Assembly: GCF_000696185.1 (NCBI RefSeq)
Contig: NZ_KK853997.1
Coordinates: forward strand, 5,744,149 to 5,808,148
DNA from: Kitasatospora cheerisanensis KCTC 2395
GTDB taxonomy: Bacteria; Actinomycetota; Actinomycetes; Streptomycetales; Streptomycetaceae
Direction: 5' to 3'
Length of the DNA: 64,000 bases
The notes beneath the pieces are model-generated. The model was not told the origin of the DNA and did no database searches. It worked only from the letters and a program-made list of their open reading frames with translations. Made by a program: the position numbers and the translations under genes. Shown one piece after another: positions 1 through 9,014 of this stretch (within the stretch, counting starts at the first letter, position 1; the number at the start of each line of letters is the position of its first letter).

Positions 1-229
1 CACCCCGCCGCCCACCACCCCGCCGCCCACGACGCCGGCACCCGCGCACCCGCCGACCCCGGCGCCGACGCAGCCCGCGCAGCCCGCGCAGCCGGCGCAG
101 CCGTCGAGCGGCGGCCTGGCGTTCACCGGCACGGACAGCACCACGCTCAGGTACGCGCTGCTCGGCGGCAGCACCCTGCTGGTGCTCGGCGCCGGCCTGC
201 TGATCGCCGTCCGCAGGCGCCGCGCCTGA
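1..229 (+). CDS. C-terminal end of a sortase-anchored, Pro-rich surface protein (5'-truncated)
   Basis: Only the last 75 codons are in the window; the reading frame uses codons starting at base 2 and stops with TGA at 227-229. The visible part is a wall-spanning linker rich in Pro, Thr and Ala with repeated Gln-Pro-Ala units. It is followed by LAFTG, a hydrophobic stretch of about 20 residues and a terminal RRRRA. LAxTG plus a membrane segment plus a basic tail is the sorting signal of class E sortase substrates in streptomycetes, such as long chaplins. The protein is therefore probably exported and covalently attached to peptidoglycan. Its functional domain lies upstream of the window and cannot be named. 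Confidence 0.8.
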   Translation, partial: TPPPTTPPPTTPAPAHPPTPAPTQPAQPAQPAQPSSGGLAFTGTDSTTLRYALLGGSTLLVLGAGLLIAVRRRRA

Positions 230-241
230 CGGAGCGGCAGC

Positions 242-287
242 AACGGCAGGGGCCCCGGGAGTTCGCGCTCCCGGGGCCCCTGCCGTT
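242..287. terminator. Bidirectional hairpin terminator
   Basis: A perfect 20-bp inverted repeat (242-261 with 268-287) has a 6-nt loop. It lies between the surface-protein gene and the convergent MscS gene and can end both transcripts. A 14-bp tandem repeat (281-294 and 295-308) follows and overlaps the hairpin's 3' arm and the MscS stop codon. Confidence 0.85.
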
Positions 288-304
288 CGGTCACTGCCGT
301 TCGG

Positions 305-1387
305 TCACTGCTGGGTCGGTATCGGCTTGGTGGCCAGCGAGCGTGCCGAGCTCGGGTCTGACAGCGCGGACGGCGGCAGGATCTCGGGGGCGGCGGCCTG
401 CGCGGGGACAGCGGCGGGCGCCTCCTCCTTGAGCTTCACGCCGGCCAGGTCGAAGGCCGCCTTCAGGCGCAGCCGCAGCGCGCGGGAGACCTGCGCGGAC
501 TTGCCGGGCGTGCAGCGGGCCTCGACCCGCAGCTGCACCGAGTCGACGGCCACCGACTCGACGCCGAGGACCTTCACCCGGCCCCAGATCAGCTCGTCGT
601 ACGGGGCTTCCTTGGAGAGCTGCTCGGCGGCCTCGGTGACCAGCAGCTCGATCCGCTCCAGGTCCTCCTTGTAGCCGACCTGGACGTCGACGGTGGCGGT
701 GCCCCAGCCCTGGCTCATGTTGGCGATCCGCTTGACCTCGCCGTTGCGGATGTACCAGATCTCGCCGCCGGAGCCGCGCAGCTTGGTGACCCGCAGGCCG
801 ACCTCCAGCACGGTGCCGGAGGCGACGCCGGTGTCGATCTCGTCGCCGACGCCGTACTGGTCCTCCATGATCATGAAGACGCCGGAGAGGAAGTCGGTGA
901 CCAGGTTGCGGGCGCCGAAACCGATCGCCACACCGGCCACACCGGCCGAGGCCAGCAGCGGCGCGAGGTTCACGCCGAGCACCGACAGCGCCATCAGCGA
1001 GGCGGTGCCGAGGATGCTGAACGACGCCACCGAGCGCAGCACCGAGCCGATCGCCTCGGAACGCTGCTGGCGGCGCTCGGTGTTGACGACGCCGCTGTTC
1101 GCCAGCAGCCCGCCGAGCACGCCGTGGTCGCTCTCCGCCTCCGAGGGCCGGCCCATCCGGGCGACCAGCTTGTCGATGACCTTCCGGACCACCGCCCGCA
1201 GCACCAGGGCGAGCAGCAGGATGAACACGATCCGCAGGCCGTCGATCAGCCAGCCCTGCCAGTTCTCGTCGATCCAGCTGGCCGCCTGCCGGGTGGAGTC
1301 GGTCACATCGGCGGCGCTGGTGGGCAGGACGAAGGTCGGCGTCGTCGCGTCGGGGGCGGAATCGGCGAGCGTGAATTCGGCGAGCAT
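305..1387 (-). CDS. MscS-family mechanosensitive ion channel
   Basis: This 360-residue inner-membrane protein should open under membrane tension and release solutes during osmotic downshock. Hydrophobic segments lie near residues 51-68, 120-137 and 140-175. The last is the pore-lining MscS helix, recognisable by AGVAIGFGARNLVTDFLSG and the following MIMEDQYGVGDEI, which leads into the beta domain. The C-terminal 50 residues are an Ala/Pro-rich tail without recognised function. The ATG is supported by a TAGAGT -10 box 6 nt upstream, so the transcript is probably leaderless. The gene is monocistronic, with a hairpin terminator beyond its stop. Confidence 0.9.
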   Translation of the reverse strand: MLAEFTLADSAPDATTPTFVLPTSAADVTDSTRQAASWIDENWQGWLIDGLRIVFILLLALVLRAVVRKVIDKLVARMGRPSEAESDHGVLGGLLANSGVVNTERRQQRSEAIGSVLRSVASFSILGTASLMALSVLGVNLAPLLASAGVAGVAIGFGARNLVTDFLSGVFMIMEDQYGVGDEIDTGVASGTVLEVGLRVTKLRGSGGEIWYIRNGEVKRIANMSQGWGTATVDVQVGYKEDLERIELLVTEAAEQLSKEAPYDELIWGRVKVLGVESVAVDSVQLRVEARCTPGKSAQVSRALRLRLKAAFDLAGVKLKEEAPAAVPAQAAAPEILPPSALSDPSSARSLATKPIPTQQ

Positions 1388-1695
1388 CGCCCCACTCTAG
1401 GGCCTGCCCCGCGGGCCCCGACGAGCCCGTTCACCCGCCCGGACGGCCCGTCAGGCGGGTTCCGGCCACCGTCCGCACCGCCCCGGGCACGGTGGGTGCA
1501 GGACGGCCCCGAGCTGGGCATACCGCCTATGGCGGGCCGCGCAAGATCCACCCGGCGCGTGCGGGCCGTTCACAGAGAAATGGTGGCGTCGTACGAGGGC
1601 GTAAGGCGACACTGAGGGAGATCGCGTCCCGCAGGGGCACGATCGCCCGCTCGACTCGGCGCGAGCCACGCGCCGCAGGCGTCCAAGGAGGCCCC
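1388..1695. other. Divergent intergenic region, MscS / HNH nuclease
   Basis: About 300 bp between divergent starts. The left end holds the MscS -10 box. The right end holds an AAGGAGG ribosome-binding site at 1684-1690, 5 nt before the HNH start. No convincing promoter for the HNH gene and no other structure was seen. Confidence 0.5.
1394..1399 (-). promoter_or_regulatory. -10 box of the MscS gene (leaderless)
   Basis: TAGAGT on the minus strand lies 6 nt before the ATG at 1387. No Shine-Dalgarno sequence fits between, so transcription likely begins at or next to the start codon. Confidence 0.5.
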
Positions 1696-2312
1696 GTGCC
1701 GCATGTCCTTGTCCTCAACGCGTCGTACGAGCCACTCGGTGTCGTCTCGATGCGACGCGCACTCATCCTCGTCCTCAACCACAAGGCGATCGCCCTGGAG
1801 GACGCGGGAACCACTCTGCACAGCGCCACCAGCGCCGTTCCGGCGCCGTCCGTCGTCAAACTGACCCGTTTCGTGCGGGTTCCCTACCGAGGCCCCGTGC
1901 CGCTGACCCGGCGGGCGCTGTTCGCCCGCGACCACGGGCGGTGCGTGTACTGCGGGGCCGCCGCCACCAGTGTCGACCACGTGATCCCGCGCAGCCGGGG
2001 CGGCCAGCACCGGTGGGACAACGTGGTGGCGGCCTGCCGCCGCTGCAACCACACCAAGGCCGACCGGCACCTCGCCGATCTCGGCTGGCGGATGAAGCGC
2101 CCCCGGCCGCGCCCAGCGGCCTGGCCTGGCGGGTCATCGGCACCGGGATCAAGGATCCGCGCTGGCGGCCCTACCTGGAGCCGTTCGGCGGCCTCGACCA
2201 GTTCCGGGACTTCGAACACCACGACCGCACGGAGCTGCCGCCCGCCGTTCCGTCCCCGGTCCGCACCCGACCCGTCCGCCGCGGCGAGCAGCACGCACCG
2301 CTCTCCGCCTGA
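1696..2312 (+). CDS. HNH endonuclease family protein (frameshifted)
   Basis: The GTG start follows AAGGAGG by 5 nt. The first frame gives a typical actinobacterial HNH protein beginning VPHVLVLNASYEPLGVV. It has the zinc CxxC at residues 83-86, Asp94-His95 of the HNH site, Asn109, and CRRCN at 114-118. After about residue 132 this frame becomes an Arg/Pro-rich extension. The expected family C-terminus (SGLAWRVIGTG, then DPRWRPYLEP) continues in the next frame and stops at 2312. The change lies in the C/G-rich run at about 2095-2119 and is explained by one missing base. The catalytic core is intact, so this is either an assembly error or a recent mutation. The family's cellular role is not established. 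Confidence 0.8.
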
Positions 2313-2411
2313 CCAGACAAGGGCCTGCCCGACACGACTCTCGGTACGCCTCATGGGCCGCCGGCGCACCCCCGCAGCGGGAGCGTCGGCGGCCCGCCGC
2401 GTTCCGGCCGC

Positions 2412-5400
2412 TCAGCCGGCGGTGACGCCGTAGAGCTCGACGGCGGCCAGCGCGTACCCGTAGCGGCCGGCCCGGCTGACGCCCTGCACCCGCAGGTACT
2501 GCGCGTCCGGGGCGTCGAAGCGGACCGTCTCGGTGCCGCCCTGGCCGTTGTCCACCACCGCCACGGTGGTCCACACCACCCCGTCGGGGGAGGTCTGCAC
2601 CCGGTACCGGGAGGCGTACGCGTCGCCCCAGCGCAGCACCGCCGAACCCAGCCGGGCCGGGGCGGGCAGCCGCAGCTGCACCCAGGCGTCGTCCTTCGCC
2701 GGGGCCGTCCAGAGGGTCTTCGGGTCGCCGTCGGCGATCGCCGAGGCCGGGGTCTTCCCGCTGTCGTCGCCCGAGGAGGACGCGGTGGCGGTCCGCGCCA
2801 GGTCGGGGCCGCCGGACTGCGGGACGACGTGCACCTGGAGCTCCTGGCGGACCGTCAGGCCGCCCGCGGTGAACACCACCGGCACCCGGTAGGTGCCCGT
2901 CGGGGTGTCCGCGGCCGCCGACACCTGCACCGGGGCGGCGACCTTGCCGCCGCGCGGCACCGTCACGGTCGGCGCCGGAGTCACCGTCAGGCCCTTGGCC
3001 ACCGCCGGGACCTCGGCCCTCAGCTCGCCGGTCAGCGCGTCCGGGCGGCCCGACTCCACGGTGGCCCGGGTCTGCGCCGGGGCGGCGGCGCCCGCCACCA
3101 CGTCCAGCGTCGGATCGGCCAGCGTCACCCGGGCCGCCGGGACGTCCGCGTACCAGGGGATCACCTGGTTGACCACCGGGGCCTCGCCGCCGGGCCGCCA
3201 CACCAGGCGGAACGCGTCCACCTGGCCGCCGTCCGCGCGCAGCTCGTTGTAGCCCGGGTGGATCTGGCCGAGGTCCGCCCAGCTGCCGTCCGGGCGGCGC
3301 ACCTGCGCGGTCGCCTCGGCGTGCACCGTCGGGTCGGTCAGCACGGTCAGCCGGTCCAGCGGGCGGGCCGCGCCCAGCTCCACGGTCAGCGGGGCGTCGC
3401 CCGCGGCGGGCGGCGCGGCCGCCCGGAACGCCGAGTCCGGGTCGCCCGACAGCACCGCGTCCGGCGAGGAGCCCGGCACCGCGGGCGGGCCGCTCACCTC
3501 GGCGTCCACCGCGCCGGGCGCGCCCGCGCTGAACTCGCGCACCGCGACCGCCGTCTTCTGCCCGCCGGTGGCGCGCAGCCGCACCGCCTTGGCGACCGCG
3601 CCCGCCGGGGCGTTCGCGATCACCAGCCGCTGCTCGTGCACCGTCGCCAGCGGCTGCCAGCCGCCGGAGCCGCTGAAGTACTCCAGCACCCCGTCGTGCA
3701 GGTAGTCGTCGGCCGCCGAGGCGGAGTCCGGGTCGTCGCCCCGGCCGCCCATCATCACCGTCACCGTGCCCAGCGGCTTCGCGGTGCCCAGGTCCAGGCC
3801 GAAGCTGTCGCCGACCTGCGGCGGCGCCGAGGACCAGTAGAAGGTCTGCGCGGAGCCGTCCGCCATCAGCGCCGGGCCGTGGTCGTGCGCGGTGCCCAGG
3901 GTGGTGGTCGGGCTGGCGCCGGCGGTGATGCCCGCCCAGGTGTCGGCGGCCTTCACCGCCCGGTCCAGGAACGGATCCAGCACGCCCTTGCCGACCGTCA
4001 CCGGGTTCTGCTCCAGCGCCGAGCGCTGCCGGCCCAGCTCCAGCCGGGCCTGCCAGGCCGCGGTGCCGTCGCCGTCGTGCTGCGCCGCCAGCATGTCCAG
4101 CGCGGCCCGGCCCGCCGCGCCGTACGCCGCCAGCCGGGCCAGCCACGGCGCGGCGTCCGCGCCCAGCGGGTCGCCCGCCAGCGTCCTCGGGGCGTCCGCC
4201 ATCACGGCGAACGCCTCCCGCAGCGGCTGCGCGGCCTCCCGGACCTTCGCCGGGTCGGCGGGCGCGCCCGAGGCCGGCTCCACCGCCGCCCAGAACCGCT
4301 CCACCAGCGGGGCCAGGTACGCCGACTCCTTGCCGCCCAGCGGCGAGGACGCGCTGTTCCCGGCCAGCGCGGCCACCGCGGCCTGCTGCGCCGGGCCGGC
4401 CGTCAGCAGCCGCAGCGCCGAGGACAGCGACTGCTCCGGCTGGTAGCCGGCCGGCTGCCAGCCGAAGTCCGCAGCCGTGGCCAGCGGGATCCGGGACGCC
4501 ACCGGCTGGCTCATCGCCGAGGTCAGCAGCACCGCCGAGCGCTGCGCCACCTCCGCCTCCCGGCCGCCGTAGCCGGCCAGGAACAGCCGGTCCGGGGCCG
4601 AGTCGTTCACCGGGTAGTTGTCCAGCGTCACCAGCGGGCGGCGGAACAGCCCGGCGGTGTCGGCGAGCTGAGTGCCCGTCACCTGCTTGGCGATCACCGC
4701 GCCGCCGCTCCACACCACCTGCACCTCGGCGGGCAGCGCCGCCGCCAGCGCCGACCGGTACGGCGTCGACCCCTGCTTCTGGTACTCCGTCGGCACCACC
4801 GACAGCGGCGCCAGCTCCGGGTGCGGCGCCATCAGCCGCTTCTGCACCGCCGCGACCACCGCGGCCTGCGCCTTCGCCGCCGCCACCGGCCCGGTGCCGA
4901 ACTTGCGGCGGTCCGCGCCGCAGTGCCACTCGTCGTAGGAGACGTTCACGAAGTCCAGCTGGAAGGCCCGGAAGCCCGTCCGGCGCAGCGCGTCGAGCTT
5001 GCCGACCAGCGCGTCCAGGTCCTTGCCGGAGGAGAAGCAGAACGACTGCCCCGGGGCCACCGAGTACGCCGCCGTCACGTGGTTGTCCCGCGCACGGGCC
5101 GCCAGCTCGGTCAACTCCCGTGCCTGGTCGGCCGGGTAGGGCTCGCGCCAGCGCTGCGAACGGTACGGGTCGCCGCCCGGCGCGTACAGGAAGAAGTTCT
5201 GCTTGGTGCGGCCCAGGAAGTCGACCGTCGCCAGCCGCTGCGCGGCGCTCCACGGCTCCCCGTAGAACGACTCGGCGGTGCCGCGCACCGGCGCGCCGGT
5301 CGGCCAGTCCCGCACCAGCACGCCGGGGAAGCCCCGGTCGCCCTCCGCGCCCTGCCCCTGCCCCGGGCCGATCGGCGACAGCAGCTGCGCCAGGCTCTGC

Positions 5401-6311
5401 GCCGCGTAGAACGTGCCCTCGCCGTCCACGCCGGCCAGCACCACCGCGCCGTACGCGCCGCCGGCCGTCGGCAGCTGACCCGCCGCCAGCAGGTGGCCGC
5501 CGGACGGCAGGCCTGCCAGCTCCGGCACCTCGGTGTCCTTCAGGCCCGCGGCCACCGCGAGCCCGCGCAGCGCCCGGTCGGTCGCGCCGCCCGCGCCCTC
5601 GTGCGGGCCGCCCACGTACACCACCAGCGAGCCCGCCGCCGGCGCCTCGGGCGCCTCCGGGGCGGTCCGCACCTCGACGGCGCCGGCCCGGGCCAGCAGC
5701 GCGCGCACCGCGTCCACGGCGGGGCCGTCCGCGCCGTCCGCCAGCACCACCGTCACCTGCCGGGGCACCGACACCGGCTTGCCGCCCGGCCGCAACTGCT
5801 GCGGGCGCGGAAACACCTGAGGGGCCGTCAGCGAACCCAGCGGCAGCGGCGCCTCCACCGCGGCCGGGAGGTCCGCGCCCGCGGACACCGCCCGCCGGTC
5901 GCCCGGCTGCGCCGCGAAGCTCTGCGCCGGGATCAGCAGCCCGCCGACCACGGCCGCCGCCGACAGCGTCGCCGCCAGCCGCAGCGTGCTGCCGCGCCGG
6001 ACGGCCCGCCGTTCGGCGCGCACCGAGGCGAGCAGCGGGTCCGTGCCCTTGAAGTCCGCGATGAACCGGTCGGCGGCGCGCGGCGCCAGCTGACGGGCCG
6101 TCCTGGCCGCGGTCCGGCGGGCCGCCAGCGCCGCCGGGTGGCACAGCACCTCGCGCAGCGCCGTGCTCTGCTCCAACTGCTGCCTCAGCCGCCGCCCGGC
6201 CACCACCGACACCCGCGCCTGCACCGGAGCCTCCTCGCCCGAAACGCCCAGCTCACCGGCCCCCGCCGCCCGGCCCGGGCCCCCCTCGGCCATCCGGCCC
6301 GCCCAGCCCAT
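2412..6311 (-). CDS. GH84-like beta-N-acetylglucosaminidase-domain protein with discoidin-type modules
   Basis: This 1299-residue membrane-anchored or exported protein has a basic, probably cytoplasmic N-terminus (1-108), a hydrophobic anchor or signal (109-133), an alpha/beta domain like the GH20b/GH84 N-terminal domain (about 160-310), and a GH84-like barrel (about 340-620). Family hallmarks are PTEYQKQGSTPY, VVWSGG, LDNYPVND and SRIPLATAADFGWQPAGYQPE. The C-terminal half carries F5/8 type C (discoidin)-like modules, one at about 795-920 and one at the extreme C-terminus, with beta-sandwich spacers. The usual GH84 Asp-Asp catalytic dyad is not found: the matching strand reads AFQLDFVNVS (Asp453). 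The substrate could be beta-GlcNAc glycans, or the protein may be a binding homologue. A GGAG 6 nt upstream supports the ATG. Confidence 0.75.
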   Translation of the reverse strand: MGWAGRMAEGGPGRAAGAGELGVSGEEAPVQARVSVVAGRRLRQQLEQSTALREVLCHPAALAARRTAARTARQLAPRAADRFIADFKGTDPLLASVRAERRAVRRGSTLRLAATLSAAAVVGGLLIPAQSFAAQPGDRRAVSAGADLPAAVEAPLPLGSLTAPQVFPRPQQLRPGGKPVSVPRQVTVVLADGADGPAVDAVRALLARAGAVEVRTAPEAPEAPAAGSLVVYVGGPHEGAGGATDRALRGLAVAAGLKDTEVPELAGLPSGGHLLAAGQLPTAGGAYGAVVLAGVDGEGTFYAAQSLAQLLSPIGPGQGQGAEGDRGFPGVLVRDWPTGAPVRGTAESFYGEPWSAAQRLATVDFLGRTKQNFFLYAPGGDPYRSQRWREPYPADQARELTELAARARDNHVTAAYSVAPGQSFCFSSGKDLDALVGKLDALRRTGFRAFQLDFVNVSYDEWHCGADRRKFGTGPVAAAKAQAAVVAAVQKRLMAPHPELAPLSVVPTEYQKQGSTPYRSALAAALPAEVQVVWSGGAVIAKQVTGTQLADTAGLFRRPLVTLDNYPVNDSAPDRLFLAGYGGREAEVAQRSAVLLTSAMSQPVASRIPLATAADFGWQPAGYQPEQSLSSALRLLTAGPAQQAAVAALAGNSASSPLGGKESAYLAPLVERFWAAVEPASGAPADPAKVREAAQPLREAFAVMADAPRTLAGDPLGADAAPWLARLAAYGAAGRAALDMLAAQHDGDGTAAWQARLELGRQRSALEQNPVTVGKGVLDPFLDRAVKAADTWAGITAGASPTTTLGTAHDHGPALMADGSAQTFYWSSAPPQVGDSFGLDLGTAKPLGTVTVMMGGRGDDPDSASAADDYLHDGVLEYFSGSGGWQPLATVHEQRLVIANAPAGAVAKAVRLRATGGQKTAVAVREFSAGAPGAVDAEVSGPPAVPGSSPDAVLSGDPDSAFRAAAPPAAGDAPLTVELGAARPLDRLTVLTDPTVHAEATAQVRRPDGSWADLGQIHPGYNELRADGGQVDAFRLVWRPGGEAPVVNQVIPWYADVPAARVTLADPTLDVVAGAAAPAQTRATVESGRPDALTGELRAEVPAVAKGLTVTPAPTVTVPRGGKVAAPVQVSAAADTPTGTYRVPVVFTAGGLTVRQELQVHVVPQSGGPDLARTATASSSGDDSGKTPASAIADGDPKTLWTAPAKDDAWVQLRLPAPARLGSAVLRWGDAYASRYRVQTSPDGVVWTTVAVVDNGQGGTETVRFDAPDAQYLRVQGVSRAGRYGYALAAVELYGVTAG

Positions 6312-6440
6312 CAGCTCTCCGCGTCCCTGTCAACGCTGCTGGCGGCTATGTCCGTTATCGACCGGTATCGGATCGCCGCCGGAACTGCCTTGACCGCACT
6401 GGGACGATGACGGAACGACACCCGGGGGAGAGGGGACGCC

Positions 6441-6647
6441 GTGGCCGAGGAGTCCGTGGTCGAACTGGTCCTGACGGCCGCCCTGCTGACGCTCGGCCTG
6501 CTGGTCGCCCGCGACTTCCGCGGCTGGATCCGCCGGATCCACGAGTTCGGCGGCGCGAGCCCCGAACGGATCCGCCTCGGCGGCGTCCTGCTCGTCCTCC
6601 TCGCCCTGCTCTGGTCCGTCGAGCCGATCACGCGCCTGCTGCACTGA
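6441..6647 (+). CDS. Small two-helix membrane protein of unknown function
   Basis: A 68-residue protein starting at GTG behind a GGGGGAGAGGGG purine tract. It has two hydrophobic segments (about 9-22 and 47-62) joined by a basic loop containing DFRGWIRRIHEFGG, and a short tail. GC-phased third positions support real coding. It lies between the divergent GH84-like gene and malQ with its own short leader. Nothing identifies a function; it may be a small membrane regulator. Confidence 0.55.
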   Translation: MAEESVVELVLTAALLTLGLLVARDFRGWIRRIHEFGGASPERIRLGGVLLVLLALLWSVEPITRLLH

Positions 6648-6735
6648 CCGCCACGGCAACCCGCCGACGGAACGTTCACCCGTCCGGTGCCGGCGGGCGG
6701 CCGTGTCGGTCGGGGTCGGGGCCCGGGCGCGCGGG

Positions 6736-6741
6736 TAGGAC
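6736..6741 (+). promoter_or_regulatory. -10 box of malQ (leaderless)
   Basis: TAGGAC lies 8 nt before the ATG at 6750, and no ribosome-binding site lies between them. Confidence 0.4.
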
Positions 6742-6749
6742 TGTGGCTG

Positions 6750-9014
6750 ATGGCATTGGGGCGTGGCGAGGACGGAGTGCGCTGGGTGGCCGCATACCTT
6801 GACCGTGAGCAGGTGGGAGCCGAGCAACTGCCGGCCGAGGACAACCCGTCCGCGCCGCCGGAACTGCTGGCGCTGGCCCACGCGTACGGGGTGGACACCG
6901 GCTACGACGCCGGCGCCGGGCCGATCCAGGTCGGGCCGCGCACCCTGATCGCCGTGCTCGCCGCCCTCGGCGTCGACGCCTCCACGCCCGACCTGGCCGC
7001 CGCCGCGCTCGACGCCCACCGCGCCGCCCAGGCCCGCCGGCTGCTCCCGCCCACCGTCGTCGCCTGGCAGGGCCGGCGCACCGCGCTCGACCTGCCCGCC
7101 GAGGCCGAGGTCCGACTCGAACTCGAACAGGACGGCGGGGACTGGGAACTGACGGGCGACCACTCCCACTGGCTCCCCGAGGACCTCCCGCTCGGCCGGC
7201 ACACCCTGCACGTCACCGCCGGGGACCGCACCGGCCGGGCCGCCCTGATCGTCGCCCCGGCGCGCATCCCCGAACCCGCGCACCGCAGTTGGGGCTTCCT
7301 CGCGCAGCTGTACTCCGTGCTGAGCGAGCAGTCCTGGGGCATGGGCGATCTCGCCGACCTGGCCGAACTCGCCCAGTGGGCGGGCGCCGAGCTCGGCGCC
7401 GGCTTCCTGCAGATCAACCCGCTGCACGCCGGCCTGCCCGGCGCCCCCTCCGACCCGTCCCCCTACCGCCCGTCCTCCCGCCGCTTCGCCGACCCGGTGC
7501 ACCTGCGGATCGAGGCGATCCCCGAGTACACCCGCCACGACGAGGCCCGCGACCTGGCCCGCCGCGCCCGGCTGCTGCGCGAGGAAGTCCTCGAACACGA
7601 CGCGCTGATCGACCGCGACTCGGTCTGGGCCCTCAAGCGCCGGGCGCTGGAACTGCTGCACACCGTCCCGCGCGGCGCCGGCCGGGAGGCCGCGTACCGC
7701 GCCTTCGTCCGGCGCGAGGGCGAATGGCTCGAACGCTACGCGGTGTGGAACGCGCTGGCCGAGGTGCACGGCGCGGCCTGGCACCACTGGCCCAAGGGCC
7801 TGCGCCACCCCGCCAACCCCCAGGTCGCCGCCGCCAAGGCCGAACTGACGGACCGGATCGAGTTCCACCGCTGGCTGGCCTGGCTGGTCGATGGCCAACT
7901 GCACGCCGCCCAGCGCGCCGCCACCGACGCCGGCATGCCGATCGGCCTCATCCACGACCTCGCCGTCGGCGTCCACCCCGACGGCGCCGACGCCTGGGCC
8001 CTCCAGGACGTCCTCGCCACCGGCATCTCCACCGGCGCCCCGCCCGACGCCTTCAACGCCCACGGCCAGGACTGGGGCCTGCCGCCCTGGCGCCCCGACG
8101 CCCTCGCCGAGACCGGCTACGCCCCCTGGGCCGAACTGCTGCGCGCCGCGGCCCGGCACGCCGGCGCGATCCGGATCGACCACGTGATGGGCCTGTTCCG
8201 GCTCTGGTGGGTCCCGGCCGGCGCCCGCCCCACCGAGGGCACCTACGTCCGCTACGACGCCGAGGCGATGCTCGCCGTCCTCGCCCTCGAAGCCCACCGG
8301 GCCGGCACCGCCGTCATCGGTGAGGACCTCGGCACCGTCGAACCCGGCGTCCGGGAACGGCTCGCCGAACACGGCGTCCTCGGCACCTCCGTCCTCTGGT
8401 TCGAACGCGACTGGCACGTCGGCGGTGCCGTCCTGCCCCCCGAACGCTGGCGGGCCGGCTGCCTCGCCACCCTCACCACCCACGACCTGCCCAGCACCGC
8501 CGCCCGGCTCACCGGCGACCACGTCGCCCTCCGCCACCAACTCGGCCTGCTCGCCCGCCCGCTGGCCGAGGAACAGCACGCCGCCGCCACCGAGGTCGCC
8601 GACTGGCAGCACGAACTCGTCCGCACCGGCCTGCTCGCCGACGGAGCCCCCGTCACCACCGAAGCGCTGTACGCCTACCTCCGCACCACCCCCGCCCGGC
8701 TGATCGGCGTCTGGCTGCCCGACACCATCGGAGACCCCCGCCCGCAGAACCTCCCCGGCACCTGGGACCAGTACCCCAACTGGCGCCTCCCCGTCGCCGA
8801 CGCCACCGGAACCCCCCGTACCCTCGACGCGATCGCCGCCGCCCCGGGCACCGCCGCGATCGCCGCCGCGCTCGCCCCGATCGGCCCCCGCCCCCGGGAC
8901 ACGCCGACAGGCGCACCCCGCCGGGCGAGGCGGTGTAGGGGGCCGGTACCTTGGGAAACGTGGACAAGAGGAACGCAATGCGCGCCGGTGCGGTCACCGC
9001 GGCGGCCACGCTGA
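6750..9014 (+). CDS. malQ: 4-alpha-glucanotransferase (amylomaltase, GH77)
   Basis: This cytoplasmic enzyme transfers 1,4-alpha-glucan segments in maltodextrin and glycogen metabolism. GH77 motifs are clear: RIDHVMGLFRLWWVP with the nucleophile Asp477, GEDLGTV with the acid/base Glu525, and TTHDLPS with the transition-state Asp579. The N-terminal 100 residues match the extra domain of actinobacterial MalQ. The ATG is chosen for its position 8 nt after TAGGAC. The in-frame stop at 9014 gives an Arg-rich tail overlapping the next gene by 55 bp. A stop in another frame at 8936-8938 would be reached if one base were missing in the C-runs at 8881-8900, so the true C-terminus may end there. Confidence 0.9.
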   Translation: MALGRGEDGVRWVAAYLDREQVGAEQLPAEDNPSAPPELLALAHAYGVDTGYDAGAGPIQVGPRTLIAVLAALGVDASTPDLAAAALDAHRAAQARRLLPPTVVAWQGRRTALDLPAEAEVRLELEQDGGDWELTGDHSHWLPEDLPLGRHTLHVTAGDRTGRAALIVAPARIPEPAHRSWGFLAQLYSVLSEQSWGMGDLADLAELAQWAGAELGAGFLQINPLHAGLPGAPSDPSPYRPSSRRFADPVHLRIEAIPEYTRHDEARDLARRARLLREEVLEHDALIDRDSVWALKRRALELLHTVPRGAGREAAYRAFVRREGEWLERYAVWNALAEVHGAAWHHWPKGLRHPANPQVAAAKAELTDRIEFHRWLAWLVDGQLHAAQRAATDAGMPIGLIHDLAVGVHPDGADAWALQDVLATGISTGAPPDAFNAHGQDWGLPPWRPDALAETGYAPWAELLRAAARHAGAIRIDHVMGLFRLWWVPAGARPTEGTYVRYDAEAMLAVLALEAHRAGTAVIGEDLGTVEPGVRERLAEHGVLGTSVLWFERDWHVGGAVLPPERWRAGCLATLTTHDLPSTAARLTGDHVALRHQLGLLARPLAEEQHAAATEVADWQHELVRTGLLADGAPVTTEALYAYLRTTPARLIGVWLPDTIGDPRPQNLPGTWDQYPNWRLPVADATGTPRTLDAIAAAPGTAAIAAALAPIGPRPRDTPTGAPRRARRCRGPVPWETWTRGTQCAPVRSPRRPR
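8947..8952 (+). promoter_or_regulatory. -10 box of the small exported-protein gene
   Basis: TACCTT lies 7 nt before the GTG at 8960, consistent with a leaderless message. Confidence 0.4.

Noticed and set aside
281-308. Two 14-bp tandem repeats as a possible attachment site or satellite
   Set aside because: Only two copies, tied to the terminator arm; no integrase or second site nearby.
2149-6410. Very long ORFs on both strands across the GH84-like gene (1331 and 1193 codons)
   Set aside because: They are Arg/Gly/Pro-rich shadow frames produced by GC bias; only the 1299-codon frame has recognisable domains and a ribosome-binding site.
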